Origin: Ihuprevotella massiliensis
Lineage (GTDB): Bacteria > Bacteroidota > Bacteroidia > Bacteroidales > Bacteroidaceae
Direction: 5' to 3'
Assembly: GCA_900095835.1 (NCBI GenBank)
Contig: LT608321.1
Location: 1,539,085-1,603,084, forward strand
Length of the DNA stretch: 64,000 bases
Part shown: piece by piece, positions 28,842-37,921 of the stretch
Layout: each line of letters starts with the position of its first letter
Position numbering within the stretch: position 1 is the first letter of the stretch
Program-made: the position numbers and the translations under genes
Notes under the pieces: generated by a model
The model's input: only the letters and a program-made list of their open reading frames with translations
The model's database searches: none
Told to the model about the DNA's origin: nothing

Positions 28842-28975
28842 AACTTTGCATCATTTATTATAGAATCAACCGTTTACGCCACATAGTTTTAGTTTCACTC
28901 TAAGTAGCGCCATCATAAAGGAACAGAAAATCGATGGAATCGCGTTTTTCAGCGCAGATCATCGCAAAACACCTG

Positions 28976-28991
28976 CGTTCCACGTGAAACA
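28976..28991. promoter_or_regulatory. Chromosomal parS-like ParB binding site
   Basis: CGTTCCACGTGAAACA matches the broadly conserved 16-bp parS consensus TGTTnCACGTGAAACA at all but the first base and includes the full palindromic core GTTCCACGTGAAAC. It is in the 183-bp gap between mnmG and apt. No other match was seen in the window. Confidence 0.75.
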
Positions 28992-29024
28992 AAACAACGT
29001 CACCTGGCGAATTATCAAACACTT

Positions 29025-29561
29025 ATGAATACAGAATTGTTACTCTCTCATCTGAGAAACATCCCCGATTTCCCCAAACCCGGCATTCAATTCAAAGACG
29101 TTTCCACCCTTTTCCTCGAGCCTGCGTGTTTGAATGAAATCCTTGACGAATTAGTGCACCTTTATAAAGACAAAGGCATTACCAAAGTTGTCGGCATCGA
29201 AAGCCGCGGTTTTGTGATGGGCGCTATTTTAGCACAACGTCTTGGCGTCGGGTTCGTGATGTGCCGCAAGATTGGCAAGCTCCCAGGAGAGACACGCAAG
29301 CAGAGTTATCTCAAAGAATACGGAGAAGATGTGATAGAAATCCACACCGATGCGATTTCATCGGAAGACGTCGTACTCATCCACGACGATTTGCTCGCCA
29401 CTGGTGGTTCTATGAAGGCCGCCATCGACTTGGTGGATTCTTTTGGCGCAAAAAAAATCTACGTCAACTTCCTCATCGAGCTCCGCATGGAAGGACTAAA
29501 AGGAAAAGAATTCCTCGGAAACAAGGCAGAAATAACCGCTTTGCTCACACTCAACGAGTAA
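29025..29561 (+). CDS. apt: Adenine phosphoribosyltransferase
   Basis: 178 residues, normal length. Converts adenine and PRPP to AMP in purine salvage. The N-terminal IPDFPKPGIQFKDV motif and the PRPP-binding loop VVLIHDDLLATGGSM (about 116-130) are both intact, as is the ESRGFVMGA segment. It follows the parS-like site and ends before a long-armed terminator, so it looks monocistronic; I see no clear consensus promoter. Confidence 0.96.
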   Translation: MNTELLLSHLRNIPDFPKPGIQFKDVSTLFLEPACLNEILDELVHLYKDKGITKVVGIESRGFVMGAILAQRLGVGFVMCRKIGKLPGETRKQSYLKEYGEDVIEIHTDAISSEDVVLIHDDLLATGGSMKAAIDLVDSFGAKKIYVNFLIELRMEGLKGKEFLGNKAEITALLTLNE

Positions 29562-29604
29562 TTACCTCTCGTTGCAAAGGCATTGTTTTCCTTATTTCAC
29601 CCAC

Positions 29605-29663
29605 AAAGGCGACCTCCTTCCCTGGACATTCACGTAACTCCAAGGACGAGGTCGCCTTTTCTT
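29605..29663 (+). terminator. Terminator of apt
   Basis: A 12-bp stem (29605-29616 with 29648-29659, arm AAAGGCGACCTC) with a 31-nt loop, followed by TTTTC-type sequence. It lies between apt and uvrC, 15 bp before the uvrC start. Confidence 0.65.
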
Positions 29664-29677
29664 AGCACCACAACACC

Positions 29678-31519
29678 ATGAACAAGGCAGAACAAGAAGC
29701 GCTTCAGCAAAAACTCAAAGGTATTGTTTCAAATCTTCCCGAGAAGCCGGGGAGCTATCAATACTACGACGAGGAAGACACCATCATATATGTGGGCAAA
29801 GCAAAAAATCTCAAGCGCCGTGTGGCTTCCTACTTCAATAAGGACCAAAATCGCAAAACGAGTATCTTGGTATCAAAGATTCGCAACATCACCTACACCG
29901 TGGTGAATACGGAAGAAGATGCCTTGTTGTTGGAGAATGCGCTCATCAAACAATACAAACCGCGCTACAACGTCCTACTCAAAGACGATAAGACCTACCC
30001 CTCCATCGCGATCTCCCACGAATATCTCCCTCGCATCTTCAAGACACGACACCGCGAACGTAGAGGGGCCACCTATTTTGGTCCCTATAGCCACCTGCCC
30101 ACAATGTATGCCTTATTAGATTTGTGTCAAAAGCTCTACAAACCGCGTCCGTGCCATCAACCAATGACGGAAGTGGGGGTTAAAACAGGGAAATATGAGC
30201 TCTGTCTCAATTACCACATCCATAAATGTGAGGGAGCATGCGTGGGTAAGCAGACCCACGAAGAATATATGCGCAACATCGAGGCTTGTCGAGAGATTCT
30301 CAAAGGAAACACCCGTGCTGTAGCCCAGCATCTTCGCGATGAAATGGCGCGACTTTCTGAAGAAATGCGTTTTGAAGAAGCGGCTATATTGAAACGAAAG
30401 TATGATTTAATCGAAAACTTTCGTGCTAAATCAGAAGTTGTGTCGCAGATCAGCTACGATATCGATGTTTTCTCCATCGAAAGCGACGAGAAATTGGCTT
30501 ATATCAACTTTCTCCACGTCGTCAATGGCGCCATCACCCAATCTTTCACCTTCGAGTTTAAGAAAAAACTCGATGAAAGCGATGAAGACCTCCTTGCCCT
30601 TGGCATTGTGGAGATGCGCGAACGCTTCGAATCAAAGTCCAAAGAGATTGTGTTGCCCTTCTTGGTGGAACTGCCCGATGACTACGCCAAACTAGTCGTG
30701 CCGCAACAAGGAGGAAAGAAAACCCTCCTCGATCTTTCGCGCCAGAACGTCAAACAATACAAGTTTGACCGCCTAAAACAAGCCGAAAAACTCAATCCCG
30801 AGCAAAAGCAAGTGCGATTGATGAAGGAAATACAAACACAACTGGGACTACCTTCCCTCCCTCTCCGCATCGAAATCTTCGACAACTCCAACATTTCTGG
30901 TACTGATGCTGTCGCCGGTTGCGTGGTATTCGACAAACTCAAACCAGCGAAGAAGGAATATCGCAAATTCCATATTAAGACTGTGGAAGGTCCAGACGAC
31001 TACGCCTCGATGCGCGAAGTCGTGCATCGGCGATATGCTCGTCTGAAAGAGGAAGACGGCACTATGCCCAACCTCATCATTGCCGATGGTGGGCGCGGAC
31101 AAATGGAAGCTATTCGCGGTGAAATCGAAGCGCTCGGACTAAATATCCCCGTAGCAGGTCTGGTGAAAGACCATCGCCATCGCACCCGCGAACTACTCTT
31201 TGGCAATCCTCCGGTGTCAGTGGGCGTGCAACTCGACAGTTACCTCTTCAAGGTGCTCACGCAGATGCAAGACGAAGTGCACCGTTTCGCCATCACCTTC
31301 CATCGCCAACAGCGCAGCAAACGACAAACCGCCTCTGCTCTAGACAACATCCCAGGAATAGGCGAAAAAACCAAGCAAACCCTCATACAACACTTCGGCA
31401 GTGTGAAACAAATCCTCGCGACAACAGTGGAACAATTTCAAGAAGTGTTGGGAGAGAAGCGCGGTGCAAAGCTCTTTGAAGCCCTACATCCCACTCCTAC
31501 GAGCGAGAAAGAAGTCTAA
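29678..31519 (+). CDS. uvrC: Excinuclease ABC subunit C
   Basis: 613 residues. Makes the 3' and 5' incisions in nucleotide excision repair. Domains in order: a GIY-YIG nuclease (about 17-97, with PGSYQYY and IIYVGKAKNLKRRV), a UVR segment (about 205-240, RFEEAAILKRKYDLI), an RNase H-like endonuclease domain (about 380-540, with IEIFDNSNISGT and IADGGRGQ) and a helix-hairpin-helix tail (about 550-605, IPGIGEKTKQTLIQHFGS). All usual parts are present. dtd follows 72 bp later with its own promoter. Confidence 0.97.
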   Translation: MNKAEQEALQQKLKGIVSNLPEKPGSYQYYDEEDTIIYVGKAKNLKRRVASYFNKDQNRKTSILVSKIRNITYTVVNTEEDALLLENALIKQYKPRYNVLLKDDKTYPSIAISHEYLPRIFKTRHRERRGATYFGPYSHLPTMYALLDLCQKLYKPRPCHQPMTEVGVKTGKYELCLNYHIHKCEGACVGKQTHEEYMRNIEACREILKGNTRAVAQHLRDEMARLSEEMRFEEAAILKRKYDLIENFRAKSEVVSQISYDIDVFSIESDEKLAYINFLHVVNGAITQSFTFEFKKKLDESDEDLLALGIVEMRERFESKSKEIVLPFLVELPDDYAKLVVPQQGGKKTLLDLSRQNVKQYKFDRLKQAEKLNPEQKQVRLMKEIQTQLGLPSLPLRIEIFDNSNISGTDAVAGCVVFDKLKPAKKEYRKFHIKTVEGPDDYASMREVVHRRYARLKEEDGTMPNLIIADGGRGQMEAIRGEIEALGLNIPVAGLVKDHRHRTRELLFGNPPVSVGVQLDSYLFKVLTQMQDEVHRFAITFHRQQRSKRQTASALDNIPGIGEKTKQTLIQHFGSVKQILATTVEQFQEVLGEKRGAKLFEALHPTPTSEKEV

Positions 31520-31578
31520 ACTCCCTCCATTAAAAGATAATATCTTAAGTAGTACTAGATATAATCGGAAGAAAAACG

Positions 31579-31586
31579 TAACTTTG
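31579..31586 (+). promoter_or_regulatory. -7 box of dtd, adjacent to the start codon
   Basis: TAACTTTG exactly matches the Bacteroidetes -7 box and is identical to the mnmG box. The dtd ATG is at 31592, 5 bp after it, so the transcript may begin at or next to the start codon. No TTG is seen at -33. Confidence 0.6.
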
Positions 31587-31591
31587 CAACT

Positions 31592-32044
31592 ATGAGAGTT
31601 GTTATACAGCGTGTCAAACACGCACAAGTTAGTATCGATGCCCAAGAATACAGCCACATCGAGCAAGGTCTCCTCGTGCTGCTTGGCATCACGCACGACG
31701 ACACAGCATCCGATGCCGAATGGCTCGTGCAGAAAATCCTCAAAATGCGCATCTTTGACGATGAAGCAGGGGTAATGAATCGTTCCGTCGTGGACATCCA
31801 AGGAGAAGTGATGGTGGTGAGTCAGTTCACCCTCATGGCAGCAACGCAGAAGGGCAACCGCCCCAGCTACATCCGTGCCGCTCGTCCAGAGCATGCCGAG
31901 CCCCTCTACCAGTATTTTGTGGAAAATCTCAGTCTGGGCTTGCAACGACCCATTGCCACCGGAGAGTTCGGCGCAGACATGCAAGTATCCCTCCTCAACG
32001 ATGGTCCTGTCACAATCCTCATGGACACACATAACAAGGAATAA
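31592..32044 (+). CDS. dtd: D-aminoacyl-tRNA deacylase
   Basis: 150 residues, normal size. Hydrolyses D-amino acids mischarged on tRNA. Starts MRVVIQRVKHAQV, with the conserved SQFTLMA segment and the Gly-cisPro-containing GNRPSY motif that forms the active site across the dimer. It lies after uvrC and 54 bp before deoC; its promoter probably also serves deoC. Confidence 0.95.
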   Translation: MRVVIQRVKHAQVSIDAQEYSHIEQGLLVLLGITHDDTASDAEWLVQKILKMRIFDDEAGVMNRSVVDIQGEVMVVSQFTLMAATQKGNRPSYIRAARPEHAEPLYQYFVENLSLGLQRPIATGEFGADMQVSLLNDGPVTILMDTHNKE

Positions 32045-32098
32045 ATTCCCCCATTTGCTTCCATATAATCATCCATACACCCATAACATACTATCACT

Positions 32099-33127
32099 AT
32101 GTCTGAACATCACTGCGAATGTGGTCACGAACACCACGATCACGAACATGATTGCTGCTGCCAACACGAAGGGCACGAACAGCACAACAACGACTGTCAA
32201 TGCGGTCACTCCCATCATGACGATGATAACCAGTACGAACAAGCCTTTTCAAAATACGAGCTCCATCTTAGCGACGAGAAGGTGAGCAGCACTGTACGCG
32301 AAATCATCTCACAAAACCGCGAGAAATATAACACCCCCGAAGTGCTGCACACCCTCCTCTCCACGGTGGAACTCACCACCCTCACCGTGACAGACTCACA
32401 CGAGAGCGTATTCAATTTCACAGAGAGCGTCAACCGTTGGAGCGACCAACATCCTGACCTTCCACCTTTGGCAACCATCTGCGTATACCCCAATTTTGCT
32501 GCTACGGTAAGCCAAAATCTCCAAGCCGATAACGTCAAAGTGGCTTGCGTGAGCGGTGGTTTCCCCGCCTCTCAAACCTTCCTCGAAGTGAAAACTGTGG
32601 AGACTGCACTTGCACTTGCTGATGGTGCCGATGAAATCGACATGGTGCTTTCTGTAGGTGCCTTCTTGAGTGGTGACTACGAAACTTGCGCCGACGAAAT
32701 TGCAGAGCTCAAGTCAGTGTGCGGTGACCACCCTCTCAAGGTTATCCTCGAGACTGGCGAACTCAAAACTGCTGAACTGATCAAAAAAGCATCCATCCTC
32801 TCCATGTATGCCGGTGCTGACTTCATCAAGACTTCCACAGGGAAAGTCGCTGTTGCCGCTACTCCAGAAGCTGCTTTGGTAATGTGCTCTGCTATCTTGG
32901 AATACAAGGAACAAACTGGTCGTCTTGTAGGCTTCAAAGCCGCTGGTGGCATCAAGACCGTAGATGAAGCCATCGATTTCTACACCATCGTGGCAGAGAC
33001 CCTTGGCGAAGACTACATCAAGCAAGGTCTTTTCCGCATCGGCACCAGCCGTTTGGCAAATCTCCTCGCTTCTGCTATCGTGGGCGAAGACATCGCGCCT
33101 TTCAGCAGCAAGGCGGTCAATTACTAA
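32099..33127 (+). CDS. deoC: Deoxyribose-phosphate aldolase with His/Cys-rich N-terminal extension
   Basis: 342 residues, about 80-110 longer than typical DeoC. Cleaves 2-deoxyribose-5-phosphate to glyceraldehyde-3-phosphate and acetaldehyde. The TIM-barrel core starts near residue 95; the Schiff-base lysine is K244 in ADFIKTSTG, and the second active-site lysine segment VGFKAAGGIKT is intact. Residues 1-40 contain 13 His and 7 Cys in clusters such as HEHHDHEHDCCC, reading like a metal-binding tail. The next 50 residues are a helical linker. A strong terminator follows. The tail is in frame from the only plausible ATG, so it seems genuinely translated; its purpose is unknown. Confidence 0.92.
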   Translation: MSEHHCECGHEHHDHEHDCCCQHEGHEQHNNDCQCGHSHHDDDNQYEQAFSKYELHLSDEKVSSTVREIISQNREKYNTPEVLHTLLSTVELTTLTVTDSHESVFNFTESVNRWSDQHPDLPPLATICVYPNFAATVSQNLQADNVKVACVSGGFPASQTFLEVKTVETALALADGADEIDMVLSVGAFLSGDYETCADEIAELKSVCGDHPLKVILETGELKTAELIKKASILSMYAGADFIKTSTGKVAVAATPEAALVMCSAILEYKEQTGRLVGFKAAGGIKTVDEAIDFYTIVAETLGEDYIKQGLFRIGTSRLANLLASAIVGEDIAPFSSKAVNY

Positions 33128-33302
33128 AAATCGCAACCTTGTGAGTGTTCTTCTCCACAGCACTGCTCGTTTTTACAACGCAATCTGAAAGCTGCGAAAC
33201 TCGCAACAAACGAAAGGTCGACAATCGCAAATTTCCACGAGCAAGCAAGTAAGACAACTTCAAGACCTCTGCCCCACTCTTTCACGGCAAAATCCTAACA
33301 TT

Positions 33303-33346
33303 TGCGCGCACACTTCTCATTTCTGAGAGATGTGCGCGCATTTTTT
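33303..33346 (+). terminator. Terminator of the dtd-deoC unit
   Basis: The stem TGCGCGCACA/TGTGCGCGCA (33303-33312 with 33331-33340), with an inner TCTC/GAGA pairing, is followed by six T. Confidence 0.85.
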
Positions 33347-33858
33347 GTCTCATATTGCCGATTTCACCGGAAAAACGGAAATCCACCTCTTATTGTAGAA
33401 TTTTACTTTGTCTTTTTATTTCGCGAATTCTAGTAAAACCTATCAACTTTGATAGTGAGGTAAGACCAATGGTCTCAGAAAGTCATATCCTTTTGACAAT
33501 TAGCATACTAAGATAACTCCAAGAAAATCTAGTGTACGTAAAAAGACGGGAAAAACAACACACGGAACAACAGCATATAAACACATCACAGTTCCGTAAT
33601 TATCTCACTTCCCACTATTCGGTCATGAAAAATGCTGAAAATGGTAGACTTATCTATGACAACAAGCGTTGCTCCTACCCTCCTTCATTTCTCGCTGCCG
33701 CAAGAGGAACATCAGCCCCACAAAAAACATGCTGCCCTATTTGCAAGATATTAAACCCCAACCCATGTGATTCATTCTTCAGTGCCGTGAAAAATTTCCT
33801 CAAACTGTCACTGTTAATAGACCTTACACGACAGCAGAATCATGCTGAATTGCCATCC

Positions 33859-33911
33859 CTCGCGCGCGCGTAACAGAGAAACATAACTTTTTGCTTTCAC
33901 AACCTTCACAG
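33859..33911 (+). repeat. Dispersed repeat, copy C
   Basis: The alternating tract CTCGCGCGCGCG (33859-33870), a 16-nt spacer, then the same 25-bp core as copy A (33887-33911). Confidence 0.75.
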
Positions 33912-34050
33912 TTTTCTTTGTAATCGTCTGACAGACTGAATTGTAAGCCCTTTTTATAACATTCGTTTAGGTTCAGACAACTCAAACACCTCCAAAAACA
34001 CAGAAAAACCAGCTAACGCGCTTCAAAACATCACCAAAAATCACGCAAAA

Positions 34051-34150
34051 AATGTCCGAGCTTTTTCCAAAAACGTGGGAGAATTCTCAAAAAACGTGGG
34101 AGATTTTTTGAAAAAACTCCCACGTTTTTTCTGTTCTGTCGGAGTTCTTA
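34051..34150. repeat. Cluster of iterated ACGTGGGAG inverted motifs
   Basis: At least four variants of ACGTGGGAG or TGTCCGAG/TGTCGGAG flanked by A or T runs. A large hairpin at 34089-34130 has a perfect 14-bp arm (AAAAAACGTGGGAG) that extends almost to the loop through a TTTTTT/AAAAAA pairing. Related to the cluster at 6926-7010. Confidence 0.65.
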
Positions 34151-34477
34151 AGGGAAGACTCAAAAACATCACAACATCGGCACAAGAAACCTCGTCTACA
34201 AACTCAATATTTTCCGAAAATCCGCTTAGACAACAACTACCATAGCTACGAGAATAAACCCTTTACCCACCATTGCGAATAAACGCTGTACGAAGAACCA
34301 CGCTTATCCTCTATCCAAAAGGAAAGAAAAGGCGAAAAAAAACACATTTCTCAACAAAGAAAATCAGTCCAAAACAACAGATTATTCGCAGAAACCCTAC
34401 CCCGACGATCAAACGTCACAAAAAGTAGGGGCAAAAACCCACATATCACACTTGCACACAATGCATTACACGGATTT

Positions 34478-34540
34478 CTGTGAAGGTTGTGAAAGCAAAA
34501 AGAGCGAAATTGCAGTATGTGCGCGCACGCGTGCGCGCGA
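34478..34540 (-). repeat. Dispersed repeat, copy D (inverted relative to C)
   Basis: The core CTGTGAAGGTTGTGAAAGCA plus AAAAG (34478-34502), an 18-nt spacer, then the alternating tract GTGCGCGCACGCGTGCGCGC (34519-34538). Confidence 0.75.
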
Positions 34541-34710
34541 GAAGCAGAAAATGAGGTATCGGAAAAGTGAGTCAATCATGGGTCCAGATTGGCGATATAA
34601 AACGAAGCAACTTAGCGCAAATTTTAGCAAAAGACTAGAGAAAACAGCATAAAGGAGAGAAGAAAGCGCGGATTTCGAGCCAACGAGACAGAAATCTGAA
34701 AATAATTTGG

Positions 34711-34718
34711 TATATTTG
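34711..34718 (+). promoter_or_regulatory. -7 promoter box upstream of secDF
   Basis: TATATTTG, a full match to TAnnTTTG, leaves a leader of about 125 nt before secDF. No good -33 TTG is seen at the usual spacing. Confidence 0.5.
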
Positions 34719-34849
34719 CAGGCTGATAAGTGTACCTTGGCGAAGACTCTAGACACGAAAGAGGTGTTTTACGATGTCGACGAGCAACAAGTTCATCCTT
34801 ATCACCCCCTCAGTGGAAATCAATAACAATAAAATAAACCTCAATTCAA

Positions 34850-37800
34850 ATGCAAAACAAAGGATTTGTCAAAGTAATCGCCGTATTGCTTGCCCTTATC
34901 TGCGTCTACTATTTGAGTTTCAGCTTCGTAACTAACCATTACGAGAAGAAAGCTGAAGCGATGGGCGTAGAAGCTGGCAAAGCATACCTCGACTCTTTAC
35001 GTCAAAGCGACGAGGGTGTATGGCTGGGACAAAGTTACAAGAAGTGCGAAGCACTCCAAATCGGCTTAGGTCTCGACCTCAAAGGCGGTATGAACGTGAT
35101 TCTCGAAGTGTCGGTGCCCGACGTGGTGAAAAACCTCGCTGGCAGTGGTGCTGAAGACCCCAAAGTGAAGAAGATTCTTGCTGAAGCACAAGCTGAAGCT
35201 GCTAAGTCTTCAGACAACTTCCTCGATGTCTTCGTGAGCAAGTACCAAAAGGAAGTAGGTGCCAACCAACTCGGCGGTCTCTTCTCTCTTCGTCTTAAAG
35301 ACGATGGTATCACACCTAGCAGCACAGACGCACAAGTGAAGGCTGCACTCGAGAAGGAAATTAAGGCTGCAGTGAGCAACTCTTATCAAGTGGTACAACA
35401 ACGTATCGACCGCTTCGGTGTGGCTCAGCCCAACATCCAAATCCTTGAGGGCCGTGGTCAAATGGGTCAAATCATGGTAGAAATGCCTGGTATCAAGGAA
35501 CCCGAGCGCGTGCGTAAGCTCCTCCAAGGTAGTGCAAACCTCGAATTCTGGGAAACCTACACCCTTGGCGAAGTGCAAGGTGCTCTCCAAGCCCTCGACA
35601 CTCGTTTGGCTCAAATCAACTCTGGCAAAACTTCTACAGACTCTACGAAAGTAGACAGCACAAAAGCCGACACTAAGCCTACTGACACTAAGGTGAAAGA
35701 TGCTTTGGCGTCACTCAAGGGCAGCAACGCCCAAGACAAAATGGTTGATGGTATCGGTAAGGAAAATGCTGCTCGCGCACAAGCGCTCAAGCAACACCCC
35801 CTCCTCGCTGTTATGCAACTTGGTAATCCTAAATCTGCAATCGTAGGTTATGTGCGCGCCACAGACACTGCTGCAGTCAACAAGGCTATCCATTCAGAGG
35901 TGGCAAAGGAAATCCTTCCTGCTGACCTCAATCTTGCTTGGAGCGTAAACGCAGAAAAGGGCGTTTATGAACTCTATGCGCTTCGTCGCAACAATGGCGG
36001 TGCTGTACTTGCTGGTGAAGTAGTAGAAAACGCAAAGGACGACTTCAACCAATACCACAAGCCAATGGTTTCCATGACCATGACACCGGAAGGTGCTCGC
36101 GAATGGGCTATTGTGACTCGCAACAACCTCAAGAAACCTGTGGCTATCGTGCTTGATGGTGTGGTGTATAGCGCACCTGTAATCGAAAATGAAATCAACG
36201 GTGGTCAGTCACAAATCAGCGGTAATTTCACTACTCAACAAACCCAAGACTTGGCGAACGTGCTCAAGAGTGGTAAGATGCCTGCTCCCACCAACATTGT
36301 ACAAGAAGAAACTGTTGGACCAAGCCTCGGTGCTGCGTCTATCCAAGCTGGTTTCACCGCCTGCGTAGTGGCATTCGTGCTCTTGATGGTCTTCATGTGC
36401 GCTTTCTATGGCGTGATCCCTGGCATGGTCGCTAACATGGCGCTCATCCTCAACTTCTTCTTCACCTTTGGTGTGCTCACCTCCTTCCAAGCTGCACTCA
36501 CACTCAGCGGACTCGCGGGTATGGTGCTCTCACTCGGTATGGCGGTGGACGCTAACGTATTGATTTACGAACGTACGAAGGAAGAACTCCGTGCAGGTAA
36601 GAACATCAAACAAGCTCTTGCGGATGGTTACGGCAACGCATTCTCTGCGATTTTCGACTCTAACCTCACGTCTATCATCACTGCGATTATCCTCTACAAC
36701 TTCGGTACAGGTCCTATCCGTGGCTTTGCTTTGACACTCGCCATCGGTATCGTAGCCTCATTCTTCACCGCTGTTTGGCTCACTCGCATTGCTTACGAAC
36801 ACTTCCTTGACAAAGACAAGTGGCTCAATCTCACCTTCACAACAGGTCTCTCTAAGAAGTTCCTCACCAACACCAATTTCGGTTTCATGAAGATGGCTTC
36901 TAAGACGAACATCCTCGTGGCTATCCTCGTGCTGGGAGGTGCTGTGTCATTGGCAACTCGTGGTCTCCAACGTGGTATTGACTTCACTGGTGGTCGCAAC
37001 TACGTAGTGGAATTTGAACAGAAGGCAAATCCCGAACAAGTGAAGAAGGCAGTAGAAGACGAAATTGCCAAGACAGGTCAAACAGGTACGGTAGGTGTTC
37101 TCTCTATCGTAACCACCCAGAACCCTGCTCTCCGCATTTCAACTTCTTACAAGATTGACCAAAACGATGAAAAGGTAGACCAAGAAGTAGAACAACTCAT
37201 CTGGCGCGCGCTCCACAACAACAAGTTGGTGAATGCAGACTACGCAACCTTCAAGGATCGCGACAACCGCAAGGGTGGTTCTATCATCTCTGCACAGAAG
37301 GTTGGTCCTAGCGTAGCAGCAGACCTCACTCGTGGTGCTATCATCAGTGTGATTCTCTCGCTCATCGCCATCTTCATCTACATCCTCTTCCGCTTCCGCA
37401 GCGTGGCGTTCTCAGTGGGTGCAATCGTGGCTTTGGCAGTGGATACCTTCATCATCATCGGCATCTACTCAGTGTGCTGGGGCTTCTTGCCCTTCTCATT
37501 GGAAGTAGACCAGACGTTCATCGGTGCTATCCTCACGGTGATTGGTTATTCGATCAACGACAAGGTGGTAGTCTTCGACCGTATCCGTGAAAACATCGGT
37601 CTCTACCCCACTCGCGACCCCGAACGTCTCTTCAATGACTCCATCAACAACACGCTCACGCGTACGATTATGACCTCATTCACTACCCTCTTGGTGCTCC
37701 TCTGCATCTTCTTCCTCGGTGGTGACGCGATTCGCTCATTCTCGTTTGCTATGATTCTCGGTGTTGTAGTAGGTACTCTTTCTTCTATCTTCATGGCTGC

Positions 37801-37858
37801 ACCTATCGCTTACAAGATCTATGGTCGCCGTCAAGCAAAAAAGGCTGCTAAGGCATAA
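34850..37858 (+). CDS. secDF: Fused protein translocase subunits SecD-SecF
   Basis: 1002 residues. Uses the proton gradient to help pull exported proteins through SecYEG on the periplasmic side. The SecD half covers about 1-640: one N-terminal membrane segment, LGLDLKGGMNVILEV, a large periplasmic domain, then five further membrane segments. The SecF half starts near residue 680 with its first membrane segment and GIDFTGGRNYVVEF, ending in the six-helix domain with VIGYSINDKVVVFDRIRE. A low-complexity T/K/D-rich stretch lies at about 262-290. Fusion of the two subunits is usual in Bacteroidota. A promoter and terminator bracket it. Confidence 0.97.
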   Translation: MQNKGFVKVIAVLLALICVYYLSFSFVTNHYEKKAEAMGVEAGKAYLDSLRQSDEGVWLGQSYKKCEALQIGLGLDLKGGMNVILEVSVPDVVKNLAGSGAEDPKVKKILAEAQAEAAKSSDNFLDVFVSKYQKEVGANQLGGLFSLRLKDDGITPSSTDAQVKAALEKEIKAAVSNSYQVVQQRIDRFGVAQPNIQILEGRGQMGQIMVEMPGIKEPERVRKLLQGSANLEFWETYTLGEVQGALQALDTRLAQINSGKTSTDSTKVDSTKADTKPTDTKVKDALASLKGSNAQDKMVDGIGKENAARAQALKQHPLLAVMQLGNPKSAIVGYVRATDTAAVNKAIHSEVAKEILPADLNLAWSVNAEKGVYELYALRRNNGGAVLAGEVVENAKDDFNQYHKPMVSMTMTPEGAREWAIVTRNNLKKPVAIVLDGVVYSAPVIENEINGGQSQISGNFTTQQTQDLANVLKSGKMPAPTNIVQEETVGPSLGAASIQAGFTACVVAFVLLMVFMCAFYGVIPGMVANMALILNFFFTFGVLTSFQAALTLSGLAGMVLSLGMAVDANVLIYERTKEELRAGKNIKQALADGYGNAFSAIFDSNLTSIITAIILYNFGTGPIRGFALTLAIGIVASFFTAVWLTRIAYEHFLDKDKWLNLTFTTGLSKKFLTNTNFGFMKMASKTNILVAILVLGGAVSLATRGLQRGIDFTGGRNYVVEFEQKANPEQVKKAVEDEIAKTGQTGTVGVLSIVTTQNPALRISTSYKIDQNDEKVDQEVEQLIWRALHNNKLVNADYATFKDRDNRKGGSIISAQKVGPSVAADLTRGAIISVILSLIAIFIYILFRFRSVAFSVGAIVALAVDTFIIIGIYSVCWGFLPFSLEVDQTFIGAILTVIGYSINDKVVVFDRIRENIGLYPTRDPERLFNDSINNTLTRTIMTSFTTLLVLLCIFFLGGDAIRSFSFAMILGVVVGTLSSIFMAAPIAYKIYGRRQAKKAAKA

Positions 37859-37921
37859 TACCTCAAAGATTTTCCCCAGTGTCCACAGTGCAATCACTGA
37901 GGAAAGCCTAATCCAAATATC

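Larger units (their letters stand above)
33347..34710. other. Gene-free 1.4-kb region with repeats
   Basis: No open frame here looks like a real protein; the longest (from a GTG at 33532, 113 codons) has no recognisable features. The region carries repeat copies C (33859-33911) and D (34478-34540), which face each other across 566 bp, and a cluster of ACGTGGGAG inverted motifs between them. It is organised like the 7-kb gap. Confidence 0.65.

Noticed and set aside
33532-33873. 113-codon open frame in the repeat-rich gap
   Set aside because: GTG start, no promoter or recognisable domain, ends inside repeat copy C; it looks like chance.
7171-34540. CRISPR-like arrays among the repeats
   Set aside because: Repeats are only two per locus, in inverted orientation and without regular spacers.
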